NCBI GenBank assembly: GCA_027484985.1
Contig: JAIXRW010000057.1
Location: 1 to 64,000, forward strand
DNA: 64,000 nt
DNA from: Rhodobacter sp.
GTDB lineage: Bacteria > Pseudomonadota > Alphaproteobacteria > Rhodobacterales > Rhodobacteraceae
Reading direction: 5' to 3'
Part shown: positions 26,410 through 35,025 of the stretch, one piece after another
Layout of the letters: every line of letters begins with the position of its first letter
How positions within the stretch are numbered: position 1 is the first letter of the stretch
The notes under the pieces: generated by a model
Database searches by the model: none
Seen by the model: only the letters and a program-made list of their open reading frames with translations
What the model was told of the DNA's origin: nothing
Program-made: the position numbers and the translations under genes

Positions 26410-26981
26410 GTGCGGCCTGGTTGCAGGCGCCCGAGGGGCGGGCGGCGGCGGTGGCGGCAGGATTGCGGGCCGCGGCGCCGGTTTTCGCGACCGAACGCCT
26501 GGCGCTGCGCCTGCCGGTGCTGGCGGATTATCCGGCCTATGAGGCGGTGTTCACCAGTGACCGCGCGCGGTTCATCGGGGGGCCGTTCACGCCCGAAGCG
26601 GCGTGGAGCGATTTCTGCGAGGGCGTGGCGGGTTGGCTGCTGCGCGGGGCGGGGATGTGGACCGTGACCGCGCGGCATGATGATGCCGCGCTGGGCTGGA
26701 TTTACCTGTGGCACGAGCGAGGCGATGCCGCGCCGGAACTGGGCTGGATCCTGACCGAAGCCGCCGAGGGCAAGGGCTATGCGACCGAGGCCGCGCTGGC
26801 CGTGCTGCCGCATGCCGTGGCGCTGTTCAGCGCGGGCGGGTTTGTCAGCTATATCGATGCGGGCAATGCGGGTTCGGCCCGACTGGCCACGCGTCTGGGC
26901 GCGCGGCGCGATGCGGCGGCCGAGGCTGCCATCGACGATGCCACGCTTCACGTTTACCGCCATACCGGAGTGCCGCTATGA
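26406..26981 (+). CDS. GNAT N-acetyltransferase, third of three
   Basis: A 191-aa GNAT with an extra N-terminal stretch of about 20 residues before FATERLALRLPVLADYPAYE. The acetyl-CoA loop is TEAAEGKGYATEAALAVLP and the end is DAGNAGSARLATRLGARRD. The start is a GTG inside the stop region of the previous gene (GTGA). It overlaps the chorismate mutase start by 4 nt. Confidence 0.84.
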   Translation: MSAAWLQAPEGRAAAVAAGLRAAAPVFATERLALRLPVLADYPAYEAVFTSDRARFIGGPFTPEAAWSDFCEGVAGWLLRGAGMWTVTARHDDAALGWIYLWHERGDAAPELGWILTEAAEGKGYATEAALAVLPHAVALFSAGGFVSYIDAGNAGSARLATRLGARRDAAAEAAIDDATLHVYRHTGVPL

Positions 26982-27274
26982 CCGACGCCACTGCCCGCGC
27001 CGCCGAAATCTTGCGCGACCACCGCGACAGCATCGACCGGCTGGATGCCATTCTGGTCTATACGCTGGCCGAACGCTTCAAGCGCACGCAGGCCGTGGGC
27101 AGGCTGAAGGCCGAACATGCCCTGCCGCCCAGCGACCCCGCGCGGGAAGAGCGCCAGATCGCGCGGCTGGAACGGTTGGCGGCGGAAGCCGACCTTGACC
27201 CCGAATTTGCCAAGAAATTCCTGACCTTCATCATCGGTGAAGTTATCAGGCATCACGAGAAGCTACAGAAATAA
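26978..27274 (+). CDS. Chorismate mutase (AroQ class)
   Basis: A 98-aa all-helical enzyme of the AroQ type, converting chorismate to prephenate for Phe/Tyr synthesis. The key pattern is visible: an early Arg (HRDSIDRLDAILVYTLAERF), then KRTQAVGRLKAEHALPPSD with the active-site Lys/Arg, and the final helix FLTFIIGEVIRHHEKLQK. It follows the three GNATs with a 4-nt overlap and precedes rpsP by 45 nt. Confidence 0.9.
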   Translation: MTDATARAAEILRDHRDSIDRLDAILVYTLAERFKRTQAVGRLKAEHALPPSDPAREERQIARLERLAAEADLDPEFAKKFLTFIIGEVIRHHEKLQK

Positions 27275-27319
27275 CCCATCGGTGCATGACGCACCCGACC
27301 AACCCAAGGAGACTATCCC

Positions 27320-27673
27320 ATGTCGATGAAAATCCGTCTGGCCCGTGGCGGCAGCAAGAAGCGCCCGTTCTATTCCATCGTCGCCTCGGACAGCCGCATG
27401 CCGCGCGATGGCCGCTTTATCGAGAAGCTGGGCACCTATAACCCGCTGCTGGCCAAGGATGACGAGAACCGCATCAAGATGGATCTTGACCGCATCAAGC
27501 ATTGGCTGGGTCAGGGCGCGCAGCCGACCGACCGTGTGAGCCGCATGCTGGAAGCTGCCGGTGTGGTGGAAAAGAAGGTGCGCGCCAACCCCAAGGCCGC
27601 CGTCCCCGGCAAGATGATGGCCGAGCGTGCCGCCAAGAAGGCCGCGCGCGCCGCTGCCCCGGCCGAAGAATAA
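27320..27673 (+). CDS. rpsP: 30S ribosomal protein S16
   Basis: A 117-aa S16. The first 80 residues are the conserved protein ([51 protein letters not shown]), followed by a basic Ala/Lys-rich tail, normal in alphaproteobacteria. An AAGGAGA Shine-Dalgarno sequence is 8 nt before the ATG. First of rpsP-rimM-trmD. Confidence 0.97.
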   Translation: MSMKIRLARGGSKKRPFYSIVASDSRMPRDGRFIEKLGTYNPLLAKDDENRIKMDLDRIKHWLGQGAQPTDRVSRMLEAAGVVEKKVRANPKAAVPGKMMAERAAKKAARAAAPAEE

Positions 27674-27682
27674 GAGGCCTTC

Positions 27683-27712
27683 GGGGGGGGGGCCGGTTGC
27701 GGCCCCCCCCTT
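27683..27712 (+). terminator. Hairpin between rpsP and rimM
   Basis: GGGGGGGCCGG-TTGC-GGCCCCCCC stem followed by TTCC. No long T-tract, so it is more likely an attenuator or mRNA-stabilising hairpin that lowers expression of rimM-trmD relative to rpsP. Confidence 0.5.
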
Positions 27713-27741
27713 CCACCCCCCTTTCCCAACCGGATCGTGCC

Positions 27742-28254
27742 ATGTCGCGCCCAGACCGTGTCTGTGTCGGAGCTATCGCCGGGTCTTTCGGCGTATCGGG
27801 AGAGGTGCGGCTGAAAAGCTTTTGCACGGCGCCCGAGGATATTGCCGCCTACGGCCCGCTTTGGACCGAGGACGGGGCGCGGTCTTTCACGGTCAGGCTG
27901 ACCCGCGCTGCGGTATCGGGTGGCGTGGGGGCGCGGCTGTCGGGGGTTGCGACCAAGGAACAGGCCGATGCGCTGAAGGGCACCGGCCTTTATGCCGACC
28001 GTGACCGGCTGCCTGCCTTGCCGGATGACGAGTTTTATCATGCCGATCTGATCGGGCTGACGGTGCAGGATACCGGCGGCGCGGTGATCGGAACGGTGCA
28101 GGCCGTGCACAACCACGGGGCGGGCGACCTGCTTGAGGTGGCGGGGCCGGGGCTGAAGGCGCCGCTGCTGCTGCCGTTCACGCTGGCCATCGTGCCGACG
28201 GTTGACCTCAAGGCGGGGCGGATCGTGGCCGATATTCCCGAAGGTCTGGAATGA
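27742..28254 (+). CDS. rimM: Ribosome maturation factor RimM
   Basis: A 170-aa 16S/30S maturation factor with an N-terminal RimM barrel ([20 protein letters not shown]) and a C-terminal PRC-barrel ([16 protein letters not shown], then [19 protein letters not shown]). ATG 27742 is chosen because VCVGAIAG is the conserved beginning. Its end overlaps the trmD start by 4 nt. Confidence 0.95.
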   Translation: MSRPDRVCVGAIAGSFGVSGEVRLKSFCTAPEDIAAYGPLWTEDGARSFTVRLTRAAVSGGVGARLSGVATKEQADALKGTGLYADRDRLPALPDDEFYHADLIGLTVQDTGGAVIGTVQAVHNHGAGDLLEVAGPGLKAPLLLPFTLAIVPTVDLKAGRIVADIPEGLE

Positions 28255-29066
28255 GCGGGGAGGGCGATCTGCCGCCGCCGCGCGCCCTGCGGTCGCACGG
28301 GCGGATCGGGGTGACGGCAAGCGCCAAGCCGCGCGACCTGATGGAAGAGCCGCTGGTGGCCAAGGGCGCGTGGCGGGCGCGGATCATCACGCTGTTTCCC
28401 GATGCCTTTCCCGGCACGCTGGGCCTTTCGCTGACCGGCAAGGCGCTGGATATGGGGCTTTGGGCGCTGGAGGCGATCGACCTGCGCGGCTTTGGCATCG
28501 GCAAGCACCGCAATGTGGATGACACGCCTGCGGGTGGCGGGGCGGGCATGGTGTTGCGGGCCGATGTGGTGGATGCGGCGCTGGCGCGGGCCTCGGTCGG
28601 GACGCCGCCGGAACGGGGGCGCTGGCCGGTGGTGTACCTGTCGCCGCGCGGGCGGCCCTTTGATCAGGCGACCGCGCAGCGCTGGGCGGCGGCGGACGGC
28701 ATCACGCTGCTGTGTGGGCGGTTCGAGGGGGTGGACCAGCGGGTGCTGGACCATTGGGGCGTGGAGGAAGTGTCGCTGGGCGATTTCGTGCTGACGGGGG
28801 GCGAGATTGCTGCGCAGGCGATGATCGACGCCACGGTGCGGCTGATTCCGGGGGTTTTGGGCAACCATGCCTCGACCGAGGAGGAAAGTTTCTCGGACGG
28901 GTTGCTGGAGCATCCGCAATATACGCGGCCTGCCGAATGGGAGGGGCGGGGGATACCGCCGGTGCTGATGTCGGGCAACCATGCCGAGATTGCCAGGTGG
29001 CGGCGGGCCGAGCGGTTGGCGCTGACGGCGGCGCGGCGGCCGGACCTGTTGAAGGATCGCGGCTAG
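28251..29066 (+). CDS. trmD: tRNA (guanine37-N1)-methyltransferase TrmD
   Basis: SPOUT methyltransferase that makes m1G37 in tRNA. It has 271 aa. Conserved blocks are [46 protein letters not shown] and the knot region [20 protein letters not shown]. The normal start corresponds to about residue 43; the first 42 residues are an extra, poorly conserved extension. The ATG used overlaps rimM (ATGA); a later start cannot be excluded. Last gene of rpsP-rimM-trmD; rplS lies 1.5 kb further on after an inserted EamA gene. Confidence 0.95.
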   Translation: MSGEGDLPPPRALRSHGRIGVTASAKPRDLMEEPLVAKGAWRARIITLFPDAFPGTLGLSLTGKALDMGLWALEAIDLRGFGIGKHRNVDDTPAGGGAGMVLRADVVDAALARASVGTPPERGRWPVVYLSPRGRPFDQATAQRWAAADGITLLCGRFEGVDQRVLDHWGVEEVSLGDFVLTGGEIAAQAMIDATVRLIPGVLGNHASTEEESFSDGLLEHPQYTRPAEWEGRGIPPVLMSGNHAEIARWRRAERLALTAARRPDLLKDRG

Positions 29067-29114
29067 CGGGGGGCGGGCGCTGGCCTTTCGGTGCCGCGCT
29101 GCGGCGGGACGCGG

Positions 29115-29220
29115 GAAAAAGGGGGGCCAGCCCCCCAATCGGCCCTTGGCCGATTTCCCCCCGGGATATTTGGACCAGTGTGAAAGGGATTTTGGTTCAC
29201 CCTTGCCCAAATACTCGGTC
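29115..29220. repeat. Intergenic repeat family A between trmD and an EamA gene
   Basis: GGGGGGCCAGCCCCCC and ATCGGCCCTTGGCCGAT hairpins, then CCCCCCGGGATATTTGGACC, CAGTGTGAAAGG and the reverse arm GGTTCACCCTTGCCCAAATACTCGG. An inverted pair at a convergent junction. Confidence 0.75.
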
Positions 29221-29282
29221 TTTCCGGCTGTGGCGGGTGCGACCTTGGTTGCGGACAGATCATCGCGCCCCGAGGCGGGGGG

Positions 29283-30239
29283 CTAGCGGCGGGCTGTCAC
29301 AAGCGCCACGCCTGCGCCTGCGACCAGCACGAGGGCGATGCCGGACAGCGATACCGGATCGGGCGCATGGGCAAAGACGCCCCAGCCGAGGAGCGTGGCC
29401 CAGACGATATGCAGGTAGTTGACGGGGGCAAGGAACGAGGCGGGCGCTTCGCGATAGGCGGCGGTCAGCAGGACATGCCCCACCGTCGCAAGCAGGCCCA
29501 GCAGCAGGGTCAGCGCCAAGTCGGTCGCATCCATGGCAAGGCTGCCGAGGTCGGGCAGGGCGAGGACGGCAAAGACGGCAAAGCCGATGGCCGCGACATG
29601 GAATAGCATGGCCATCATCGTTTCGGTGCGCGCCAGCACGCGGGTCAGCAGGTGGTAGCCCGCGCCGAAGCCCGCATTGACCAGCGCGAAGGCCACGCCC
29701 AGCGGATCGAGCCCCGTGCCGGGGCGCGCGACCAGAAGCACGCCGCAAAAGGCCAGCCCCGCGCCGAGCCAGCTGGGCAGGCCGACCTTTTCGCCCAAGA
29801 GCGGCCCTGCCAGCAGCACCACGAGGAAGGGCGCGAGATAGACGATGGCCACGGTTTCGCCCACGGGCATGCGTTGCAGCGCAAAGCCCATGGTCAGGCT
29901 GGCCGCTGCCAGCATCAGCGCGCGCAGGCCCACCAGCCCGGTGCGGCGCGTCTGCCACAGCGCGGCGCGGTGGCGGGGATAGAGGAACGCCGCCAGCAGA
30001 AGTGCATTCACCAGATAGCGCCCGCCCTGCACCACGGCCACGGGATGCGCGGTCATCAGATATTTGCCGATCACATCGGCCACGGCAAAAAGGCAGGTCG
30101 CGGCCACAACCAGCGCGATGCCGAGCGCGGGGCGGCCAGAGGCGGGGGCGGAGGCGGGGCCAGAGACGGGGGAAAGGCCGGATGTGGCCAGCGGGGCGGC
30201 GGGGGCGGTTTCGGGTGGCAGGGGCGCGGCGCTGGACAT
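29283..30239 (-). CDS. EamA/DMT-family transporter
   Basis: A 318-aa permease with about ten membrane segments in two EamA repeats ([40 protein letters not shown]-like first repeat, and the second repeat from [19 protein letters not shown]). About 38 Ala/Pro-rich residues precede the first segment. ATG 30239 is preferred over 30299. Its convergence with trmD and divergence from rplS separate trmD from rplS. Substrate unknown. Confidence 0.87.
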   Translation of the reverse strand: MSSAAPLPPETAPAAPLATSGLSPVSGPASAPASGRPALGIALVVAATCLFAVADVIGKYLMTAHPVAVVQGGRYLVNALLLAAFLYPRHRAALWQTRRTGLVGLRALMLAAASLTMGFALQRMPVGETVAIVYLAPFLVVLLAGPLLGEKVGLPSWLGAGLAFCGVLLVARPGTGLDPLGVAFALVNAGFGAGYHLLTRVLARTETMMAMLFHVAAIGFAVFAVLALPDLGSLAMDATDLALTLLLGLLATVGHVLLTAAYREAPASFLAPVNYLHIVWATLLGWGVFAHAPDPVSLSGIALVLVAGAGVALVTARR

Positions 30240-30552
30240 GGGGCGAGCATTCGCGCCTTTTGCCGGCAAGGCAAGCGGGCTGTTCCCCGCCGCGGCCAAG
30301 GCGCCATGCGCGCGCTTGACCGGCCCCTGCTTTGCCCCTATACGCCCCCGGTCCGGGGTGGTTTCTGCCTGCCGGACCCGATTCCCTTTGCCTTCTGCTT
30401 TCTTCGGCAGGATCGCGGGCCAAGGGGCGGATGCACAAGGAAGCAGGCCTGATCTCTGGCGGGCGCCATGCGGCGGACCCGGGCGAGGACCGAGAGCTCT
30501 GAGGCGGCGTCACATGTCACGGGCCAACCCGTGCAAGCTGAAAGGATTGCGG
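30240..30552. other. Divergent gap and long leader of rplS
   Basis: No supported gene. The rplS promoter is at 30316-30344, leaving a transcribed leader of about 200 nt. The leader has GC-rich complementary stretches (for instance CTGCCGGACC and, later, GGCGGACCCGGGC) that could fold. A short GGAAGCAGGCC resembles part of the SRP RNA tetraloop region but the rest of that motif is missing. Confidence 0.45.
30316..30344 (+). promoter_or_regulatory. Sigma-70-type promoter of rplS-rpmE
   Basis: TTGACC, a 17-bp spacer, then TATACG. It is the best promoter match in the window. It places transcription start at about 30351, roughly 200 nt before rplS. Confidence 0.6.
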
Positions 30553-30927
30553 ATGAATCTTATCGCGCAACTCGAAGCCGAGCAGATCGCTGCGCTTGGC
30601 AAGACCATTCCGGATTTCAAGGCCGGCGACACCGTTCGCGTCGGCTACAAGGTGACCGAAGGCACGCGTTCGCGCGTGCAGAACTATGAAGGCGTCGTGA
30701 TCGGCCGCAAGGGCGGCATGACCATCTCGGCGTCGTTCACGGTTCGCAAGATTTCGTTTGGCGAGGGCGTGGAACGCGTGTTCCCGCTTTATTCGACCAA
30801 CATCGATTCGATCGAGGTCGTGCGCCGTGGCCGCGTGCGCCGCGCCAAGCTGTACTACCTGCGCACCCGTCGCGGCAAATCGGCCCGTATCGCCGAAGTC
30901 GTCAATTACAAAGAAAAAGCCGAGTGA
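30553..30927 (+). CDS. rplS: 50S ribosomal protein L19
   Basis: A 124-aa L19: [20 protein letters not shown], then [37 protein letters not shown] and [18 protein letters not shown]. Length and motifs are standard. AAAGGA lies 8 nt before the ATG. Followed by rpmE after 11 nt. Confidence 0.97.
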   Translation: MNLIAQLEAEQIAALGKTIPDFKAGDTVRVGYKVTEGTRSRVQNYEGVVIGRKGGMTISASFTVRKISFGEGVERVFPLYSTNIDSIEVVRRGRVRRAKLYYLRTRRGKSARIAEVVNYKEKAE

Positions 30928-30938
30928 GGTCTGGACCG

Positions 30939-31160
30939 ATGAAACAGGGCATTCACCCCGACTACCACAGCATCGACGTCAAGATGACCGATGGCACCGT
31001 GTTCAAGACCAAATCCACCTGGGGCAAGGAAGGCGACCAGATGGCGCTGGACATCGACCCGCTGGCGCACCCCGCATGGACGGGGCAGTCGGCCAAGCTG
31101 ATGGATACCGGCGGCCGCGTGTCGAAGTTCAAGAACAAATACGCCGGTCTGGGCTTCTGA
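30939..31160 (+). CDS. rpmE: 50S ribosomal protein L31
   Basis: A 73-aa L31. [41 protein letters not shown] and [11 protein letters not shown] are conserved. There are no zinc-binding cysteines, so it is the C-minus form common in alphaproteobacteria. ATG 30939 is preferred to an in-frame GTG at 30924. Confidence 0.96.
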   Translation: MKQGIHPDYHSIDVKMTDGTVFKTKSTWGKEGDQMALDIDPLAHPAWTGQSAKLMDTGGRVSKFKNKYAGLGF

Positions 31161-31181
31161 TCCCGACCGCTGCGAAACCGG

Positions 31182-31214
31182 GGGGGCGTGCCGCAGGGCG
31201 CGCCCCTTTTGCGT
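31182..31214 (+). terminator. Rho-independent terminator of rplS-rpmE
   Basis: A GC stem GGGGGCGTGCC / GGGCGCGCCCC (with wobble pairs) directly followed by TTTT, about 20 nt after the rpmE stop. Confidence 0.65.
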
Positions 31215-31420
31215 TTGCGGGGCGGGCGCAACCCGGCGCTGCGGCGGGCAGAGGCACGGCACGCGGGGGATATGCGCCCCGCGTTCCGTGCCGTTCTTGC
31301 GGGGCGCAAAACCCGGCGCGGTGCGGTCACAGCGGCGGAAAATTGGCCGCGCCCCCCTTTCCCTTTGCGCCGGTCCTTGCGATGAACGCGGCAACGCTGC
31401 CGCGTGGGGGAATATCGGTC

Positions 31421-32230
31421 ATGGCGCATATCGTTGTCTTCGGAAACGAAAAGGGCGGGTCGGGCAAATCGACCACCTGCATGCATATGGCCACGGCGCT
31501 GTCGCGGCTGGGCTTTCGCGTGGGCGCGCTGGATCTGGACCTGCGGCAGAAAAGCTTTGCCCGCTATATCGAGAACCGCCGCGCCTTTCTGGCGCGGGCG
31601 GGGCTGGAGTTGCCCACCCCCGATTACCGCGACCTGCCCGACGTGCCGCCCGAAGCGGTGCAGCCGGGCGAGAACCTGTTTGACGCGCGGCTGTCGGCGG
31701 CCATTGCCGCACTGGAACCGGTGTCGGATTTCATCGTGATCGATTGCCCCGGATCGCATACGCGGCTGAGCCAGGTGGCCCATACGCTGGCCGACACGCT
31801 GGTCACGCCGATGAATGACAGTTTTGTCGATTTCGACCTGCTGGCGCGGATCGATGCCGAGACGAACCGCATCAAGGGGCCGTCGATCTATTCGGAAATG
31901 GTGTGGAACGCGCGTCAGGTGCGGGCGCAGGCGGGGTTGAAGCCGATCGACTGGATCGTGGTCAGAAACCGTCTGGGCGCGCAGCAGATGCACAACAAGA
32001 AAAAGGTCGGGGCCGCGCTTGAGGAATTGTCCAAGCGGATCGGGTTCCGCGTGGCGCCGGGCTTTTCCGAGCGGGTGATCTTTCGCGAGCTGTTTCCGCG
32101 CGGGCTGACGCTGCTGGACCTGCGCGAAACGGGGGTGGACCAGATGAACATGTCCAACATCGCCGCCCGGCAAGAGGTGCGCGATCTGCTGGTCGAGATC
32201 AGGCTTCCGGGGGTGCGGGCCGAGTTCTGA
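31421..32230 (+). CDS. mipZ: Division plane positioning ATPase MipZ
   Basis: ParA-family ATPase that forms a gradient from ParB at the poles and keeps FtsZ at midcell in alphaproteobacteria. It has 269 aa. The deviant Walker A is NEKGGSGKSTT (Lys11 and Lys16), followed by DLDLRQKSFARYIENRRAF, DFIVIDCPG, PMNDSFVDFDLLARID and RELFPRGLTLLDL, which match what I know of Caulobacter MipZ almost block for block. ATG 31421 is preferred; 31382 would add 13 residues. No ParB gene is adjacent. Confidence 0.93.
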   Translation: MAHIVVFGNEKGGSGKSTTCMHMATALSRLGFRVGALDLDLRQKSFARYIENRRAFLARAGLELPTPDYRDLPDVPPEAVQPGENLFDARLSAAIAALEPVSDFIVIDCPGSHTRLSQVAHTLADTLVTPMNDSFVDFDLLARIDAETNRIKGPSIYSEMVWNARQVRAQAGLKPIDWIVVRNRLGAQQMHNKKKVGAALEELSKRIGFRVAPGFSERVIFRELFPRGLTLLDLRETGVDQMNMSNIAARQEVRDLLVEIRLPGVRAEF

Positions 32231-32366
32231 ACGGGCCTGACCGCACGGGGCGCAGCGTTTCGCGCGTGGCGCAGCGTTGCAGGCGGCGGTCGAAATCGGG
32301 GTCGATCGGCGGCTTGCTGCGGCCGGTCAGGGCGATCCGCGCAAGGCGGGCAAGCAGGTGTTTCAT
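32199..32366 (-). CDS. Possible small protein overlapping the mipZ 3' end
   Basis: A 55-aa frame, MKHLLARLARIALTGRSKPP at the start, rich in Arg and Pro. It overlaps the last 32 bp of mipZ in antisense. Not recognised. It is listed because the gap to matB otherwise has nothing, but a random open frame in high-GC DNA is equally likely. Confidence 0.15.
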   Translation of the reverse strand: MKHLLARLARIALTGRSKPPIDPDFDRRLQRCATRETLRPVRSGPFRTRPAPPEA

Positions 32367-32482
32367 CGCGGACCCCGGGTTGCGATTGCGGCGCAGGGCG
32401 AGGGTGGCGCCAAAGAACGGCAGGATCGGGGCGCGGGCGCGGCATATCGCGGGCAGGGCCGCGATACGGGCAAGGGGGGGGA

Positions 32483-33991
32483 ATGGCCATGGCAAACCTG
32501 ATATTCGACGCGCTGTTCGCGCCGCTGCGGGGGCGCGAGACGCCGCTGCTTTTGTTGCCCGAGGGCGGGCTGAGCGGGGATGCGTTCTATCGCATGGCCG
32601 CGCGGCAGGCCCATGCGCTGGCCGGGTTGGGGGTGGAACGGGGCGACCGTGTCGCGGCGCAGGTTGCCAAATCGCCCGAGGCGCTGGCGCTTTATGCCGC
32701 CTGCATGGCGCTGGGGGCGGTGTTCCTGCCGCTGAATACGGGCTATACGCCGGCCGAGCTGGGCTATTTTCTGGCCGATGCGCGGCCGCGGGTTTTTGTC
32801 TGCGACGGGGCGCGGGCTGTGGCACTGGCCGGGGTGGCGGGGCAGGCGGGGGCCACGCTGGTGACGCTGGATGGCGACGGGCGCGGCACGCTGGCCGATC
32901 TGGCCGAGGGGATGGCCGAGACGGTGACACCGGCCCCCTGCGGGGCGGGCGATCTGGCGGCGCTGCTTTACACCTCGGGGACGACGGGGCGGTCGAAGGG
33001 CGCGATGCTGAGCCATGGCAACCTGCTGTCGAATGCCGGGGTGCTGGTGCGGGAATGGCGGTTCACGCCTGCCGATGTGCTGGTGCATGCCCTGCCGATC
33101 TTTCACACCCACGGGCTGTTCGTGGCGTCGAACGTGGCGCTGTTGTCGGGGGCGGCGATGATCTGGCAGGCGGGGTTTGACGCCGGGGCGGTGATCGCCG
33201 CGCTGCCGCGGGCGACCGCGCTGATGGGGGTGCCCACATTCTATACCCGGCTGCTGGACGAGCCTGCGCTGACGCGCGCGGCTGTGGCGCATATGCGGCT
33301 GTTCGTGTCAGGTTCGGCCCCCCTGCTGGCCGAGACGCATGTGGAATGGGAGGCGCGGACGGGCCACCGCATCCTTGAACGCTACGGGATGACCGAGACG
33401 AACATGAACACCTCGAACCCCTATGACGGCGCAAGGCGGGCGGGGACGGTGGGCTTTCCGCTGCCGGGGGTGGAGGTGCGGATCATGGCCGAAGGGCGCG
33501 CGGTTCCGGTGGGCGAGGTGGGCGTGATCGAGGTGCGGGGGCCCAATGTGTTTCAGGGCTATTGGCAGATGCCGGAAAAGACCGCCGAAGAACTGCGCCC
33601 CGATGGCTGGTTCATCACCGGCGATCTGGGGATGCGGGATGCTGACGGCTATATCACCATCGTGGGCCGCGCCAAGGATCTGGTGATCACGGGGGGCTAC
33701 AATGTCTATCCCAAAGAGGTCGAGCTGTTGCTGGATGCCGTGCCCGGCGTGCTGGAAAGCGCGGTGATCGGCGTGCCGCACCCCGATTTCGGCGAGGCGG
33801 TCTTTGCCGTCATCGTGCCGCAAAAGGGCGCGGTGCCTGAGGCAGGTGCGGTGCTGGCGGCGGTGGCGGGCGATCTGGCACGGTTCAAGCAACCGAAGGC
33901 GGCGGTTGTGGTCGAAGCCTTGCCGCGCAACACCATGGGCAAGGTGCAAAAGAACCTGCTGCGCGAGACCTACAAGGGCTGGTTCGATTGA
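32483..33991 (+). CDS. matB: Malonyl-CoA synthetase (malonate-CoA ligase)
   Basis: Acyl-CoA synthetase of the ANL superfamily, 502 aa, forming malonyl-CoA from malonate, CoA and ATP. The AMP-binding P-loop is LLYTSGTTGRSKGAML (near residue 163). RYGMTETNMNTSNPYDGARR is a signature that separates MatB from other ligases, then VGFPLPGVEVRI, and the A10 lysine is in PRNTMGKVQKNLLRE. A very G-rich ribosome site precedes two close ATGs (32483 and 32489); either could be used. It stands alone, without the decarboxylase or transporter of classical mat operons. Confidence 0.92.
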   Translation: MAMANLIFDALFAPLRGRETPLLLLPEGGLSGDAFYRMAARQAHALAGLGVERGDRVAAQVAKSPEALALYAACMALGAVFLPLNTGYTPAELGYFLADARPRVFVCDGARAVALAGVAGQAGATLVTLDGDGRGTLADLAEGMAETVTPAPCGAGDLAALLYTSGTTGRSKGAMLSHGNLLSNAGVLVREWRFTPADVLVHALPIFHTHGLFVASNVALLSGAAMIWQAGFDAGAVIAALPRATALMGVPTFYTRLLDEPALTRAAVAHMRLFVSGSAPLLAETHVEWEARTGHRILERYGMTETNMNTSNPYDGARRAGTVGFPLPGVEVRIMAEGRAVPVGEVGVIEVRGPNVFQGYWQMPEKTAEELRPDGWFITGDLGMRDADGYITIVGRAKDLVITGGYNVYPKEVELLLDAVPGVLESAVIGVPHPDFGEAVFAVIVPQKGAVPEAGAVLAAVAGDLARFKQPKAAVVVEALPRNTMGKVQKNLLRETYKGWFD

Positions 33992-34017
33992 GTCAGTCCC
34001 CGCACCACGCTAAAACA

Positions 34018-34132
34018 GCGGGGGGCCAGCCCCCCGCGCCCCCCAGAGTATTTCTCCAAGGTGAAGGGGAGCGGGCCTTTTGCCCTTCACATTCGTCTAA
34101 ATATCCTCGGGGGTCCGGGGGGTGAGCCCCCC
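34018..34132. repeat. Intergenic repeat family A, inverted pair overlapping the arsR end
   Basis: GGGGGGCCAGCCCCCC, then AGAGTATTTCTCCAAGGTGA, and in reverse GCCCTTCACATTCGTC and AAATATCCTCGGGGG followed by GGGGGGTGAGCCCCCC. The second arm lies inside the last codons of the ArsR gene. Confidence 0.8.
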
Positions 34133-34462
34133 GGCCTCGGGCGAAGAAAGCTCGGATGCAAGGAAGCGTTCGAAATCGTCAAGGTCGAGCGGGTCGAACT
34201 GGCCGAAGCCGCGCATCCAGACCGAGGCGGCGCGCAAGCTGTCGGGTTCGAGCTTGCACCATTTCACGCGGCCGCGTTTTTCCTGCGCGATCAGCCCCGC
34301 CTCGGCCAGCACCGTCAGGTGTTTCGAGATGGCGGCAAGCGACATGTCGAAGGGTTGGGCCACATCGGTGACGGCCATGTCATCTTCCAGCAACATGGTC
34401 AGGATCGCCCGGCGGGTCGGGTCGGCAAGGGCGGCGAAGATGGTATCAAGATCGGGGGACAT
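34097..34462 (-). CDS. ArsR family transcriptional regulator
   Basis: A 121-aa winged-helix repressor-type protein. ALADPTRRAILTMLLEDDMA and FDMSLAAISKHLTVLAEAGL form the helix-turn-helix, followed by EKRGRVKWCKLEPDSLR. No ArsR metal-binding CVC motif is seen (only one Cys, in KWCKL), so it is likely of the metal-independent group. The start at MSPDLDTIF (34462) is chosen over 34498. The last dozen residues (EAGGLTPRTPEDI) and the stop codon are encoded by a family A repeat. It is divergent from atpI. Confidence 0.88.
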   Translation of the reverse strand: MSPDLDTIFAALADPTRRAILTMLLEDDMAVTDVAQPFDMSLAAISKHLTVLAEAGLIAQEKRGRVKWCKLEPDSLRAASVWMRGFGQFDPLDLDDFERFLASELSSPEAGGLTPRTPEDI

Positions 34463-34634
34463 GGGCCAGACAGTGGCGGCAGGCGGCAGGATCGTCAACC
34501 GGATGGTTGAATATGCGCTTTGGGCGGGCAGCGGCTGGCGCGGAAGGCGGGCGGGGCTGCGGCGAATTGGGTGATGTTCTCTTTATGGCGGAATTTCAAT
34601 GGTTTGACTGGTTTCGGTGGCGCGGATTCGCGGC

Positions 34635-34663
34635 TTGACTTGCGGGGGTGCGCTTCGTAACTA
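34635..34663 (+). promoter_or_regulatory. Sigma-70-type promoter of the atp F0 operon
   Basis: TTGACT, 17-bp spacer, TAACTA, giving a leader of about 20 nt to the GTG of atpI, with GGAGG at 34679-34683. Confidence 0.6.
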
Positions 34664-34690
34664 GGGCGCGACTGATCTGGAGGCAGCGCC

Positions 34691-35023
34691 GTGGCCCAAG
34701 ACCCCGATCAAGAGCGTCTCGACGCGCTTGAGAAACGGATCGCCGCGGCGAAGGAGGCGGCCCAAGGGCCGCGCCGCAGCCACCAGAAGGAGGACTATTC
34801 GCAGGCGCAACTGGCGTGGCGGATGGTCATCGAGCTTGTGGCCGGTCTCGCGATCGGCTTTGGCATCGGATACGGGCTGGATACCCTGCTGGGGACGATG
34901 CCTGTTTTTCTGGTGCTGTTCATACTGGCGGGGCTGGCAGCGGGCATAAAGACCATGCTGCGATCCGCGCAAGACGTGCAGGAACGGACGGCGGCGGCGG
35001 CTGCCAAGAAAGAGGAAGACTGA
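34691..35023 (+). CDS. atpI: ATP synthase assembly protein AtpI/AtpZ family
   Basis: A 110-aa small membrane protein with two hydrophobic segments (about residues 46-64 and 70-90) and charged ends. [20 protein letters not shown] and [20 protein letters not shown] are typical of AtpI in F0 operons. It begins with GTG after a GGAGG Shine-Dalgarno sequence. Ends 2 nt before atpB. It is thought to help c-ring assembly. Confidence 0.9.
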   Translation: MAQDPDQERLDALEKRIAAAKEAAQGPRRSHQKEDYSQAQLAWRMVIELVAGLAIGFGIGYGLDTLLGTMPVFLVLFILAGLAAGIKTMLRSAQDVQERTAAAAAKKEED

Positions 35024-35025
35024 AC

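Noticed and set aside
30431-30450. 4.5S (SRP) RNA motif
   Set aside because: Only GGAAGCAGG-like bases match; the preceding conserved GGTCAGGTCCG part is missing.
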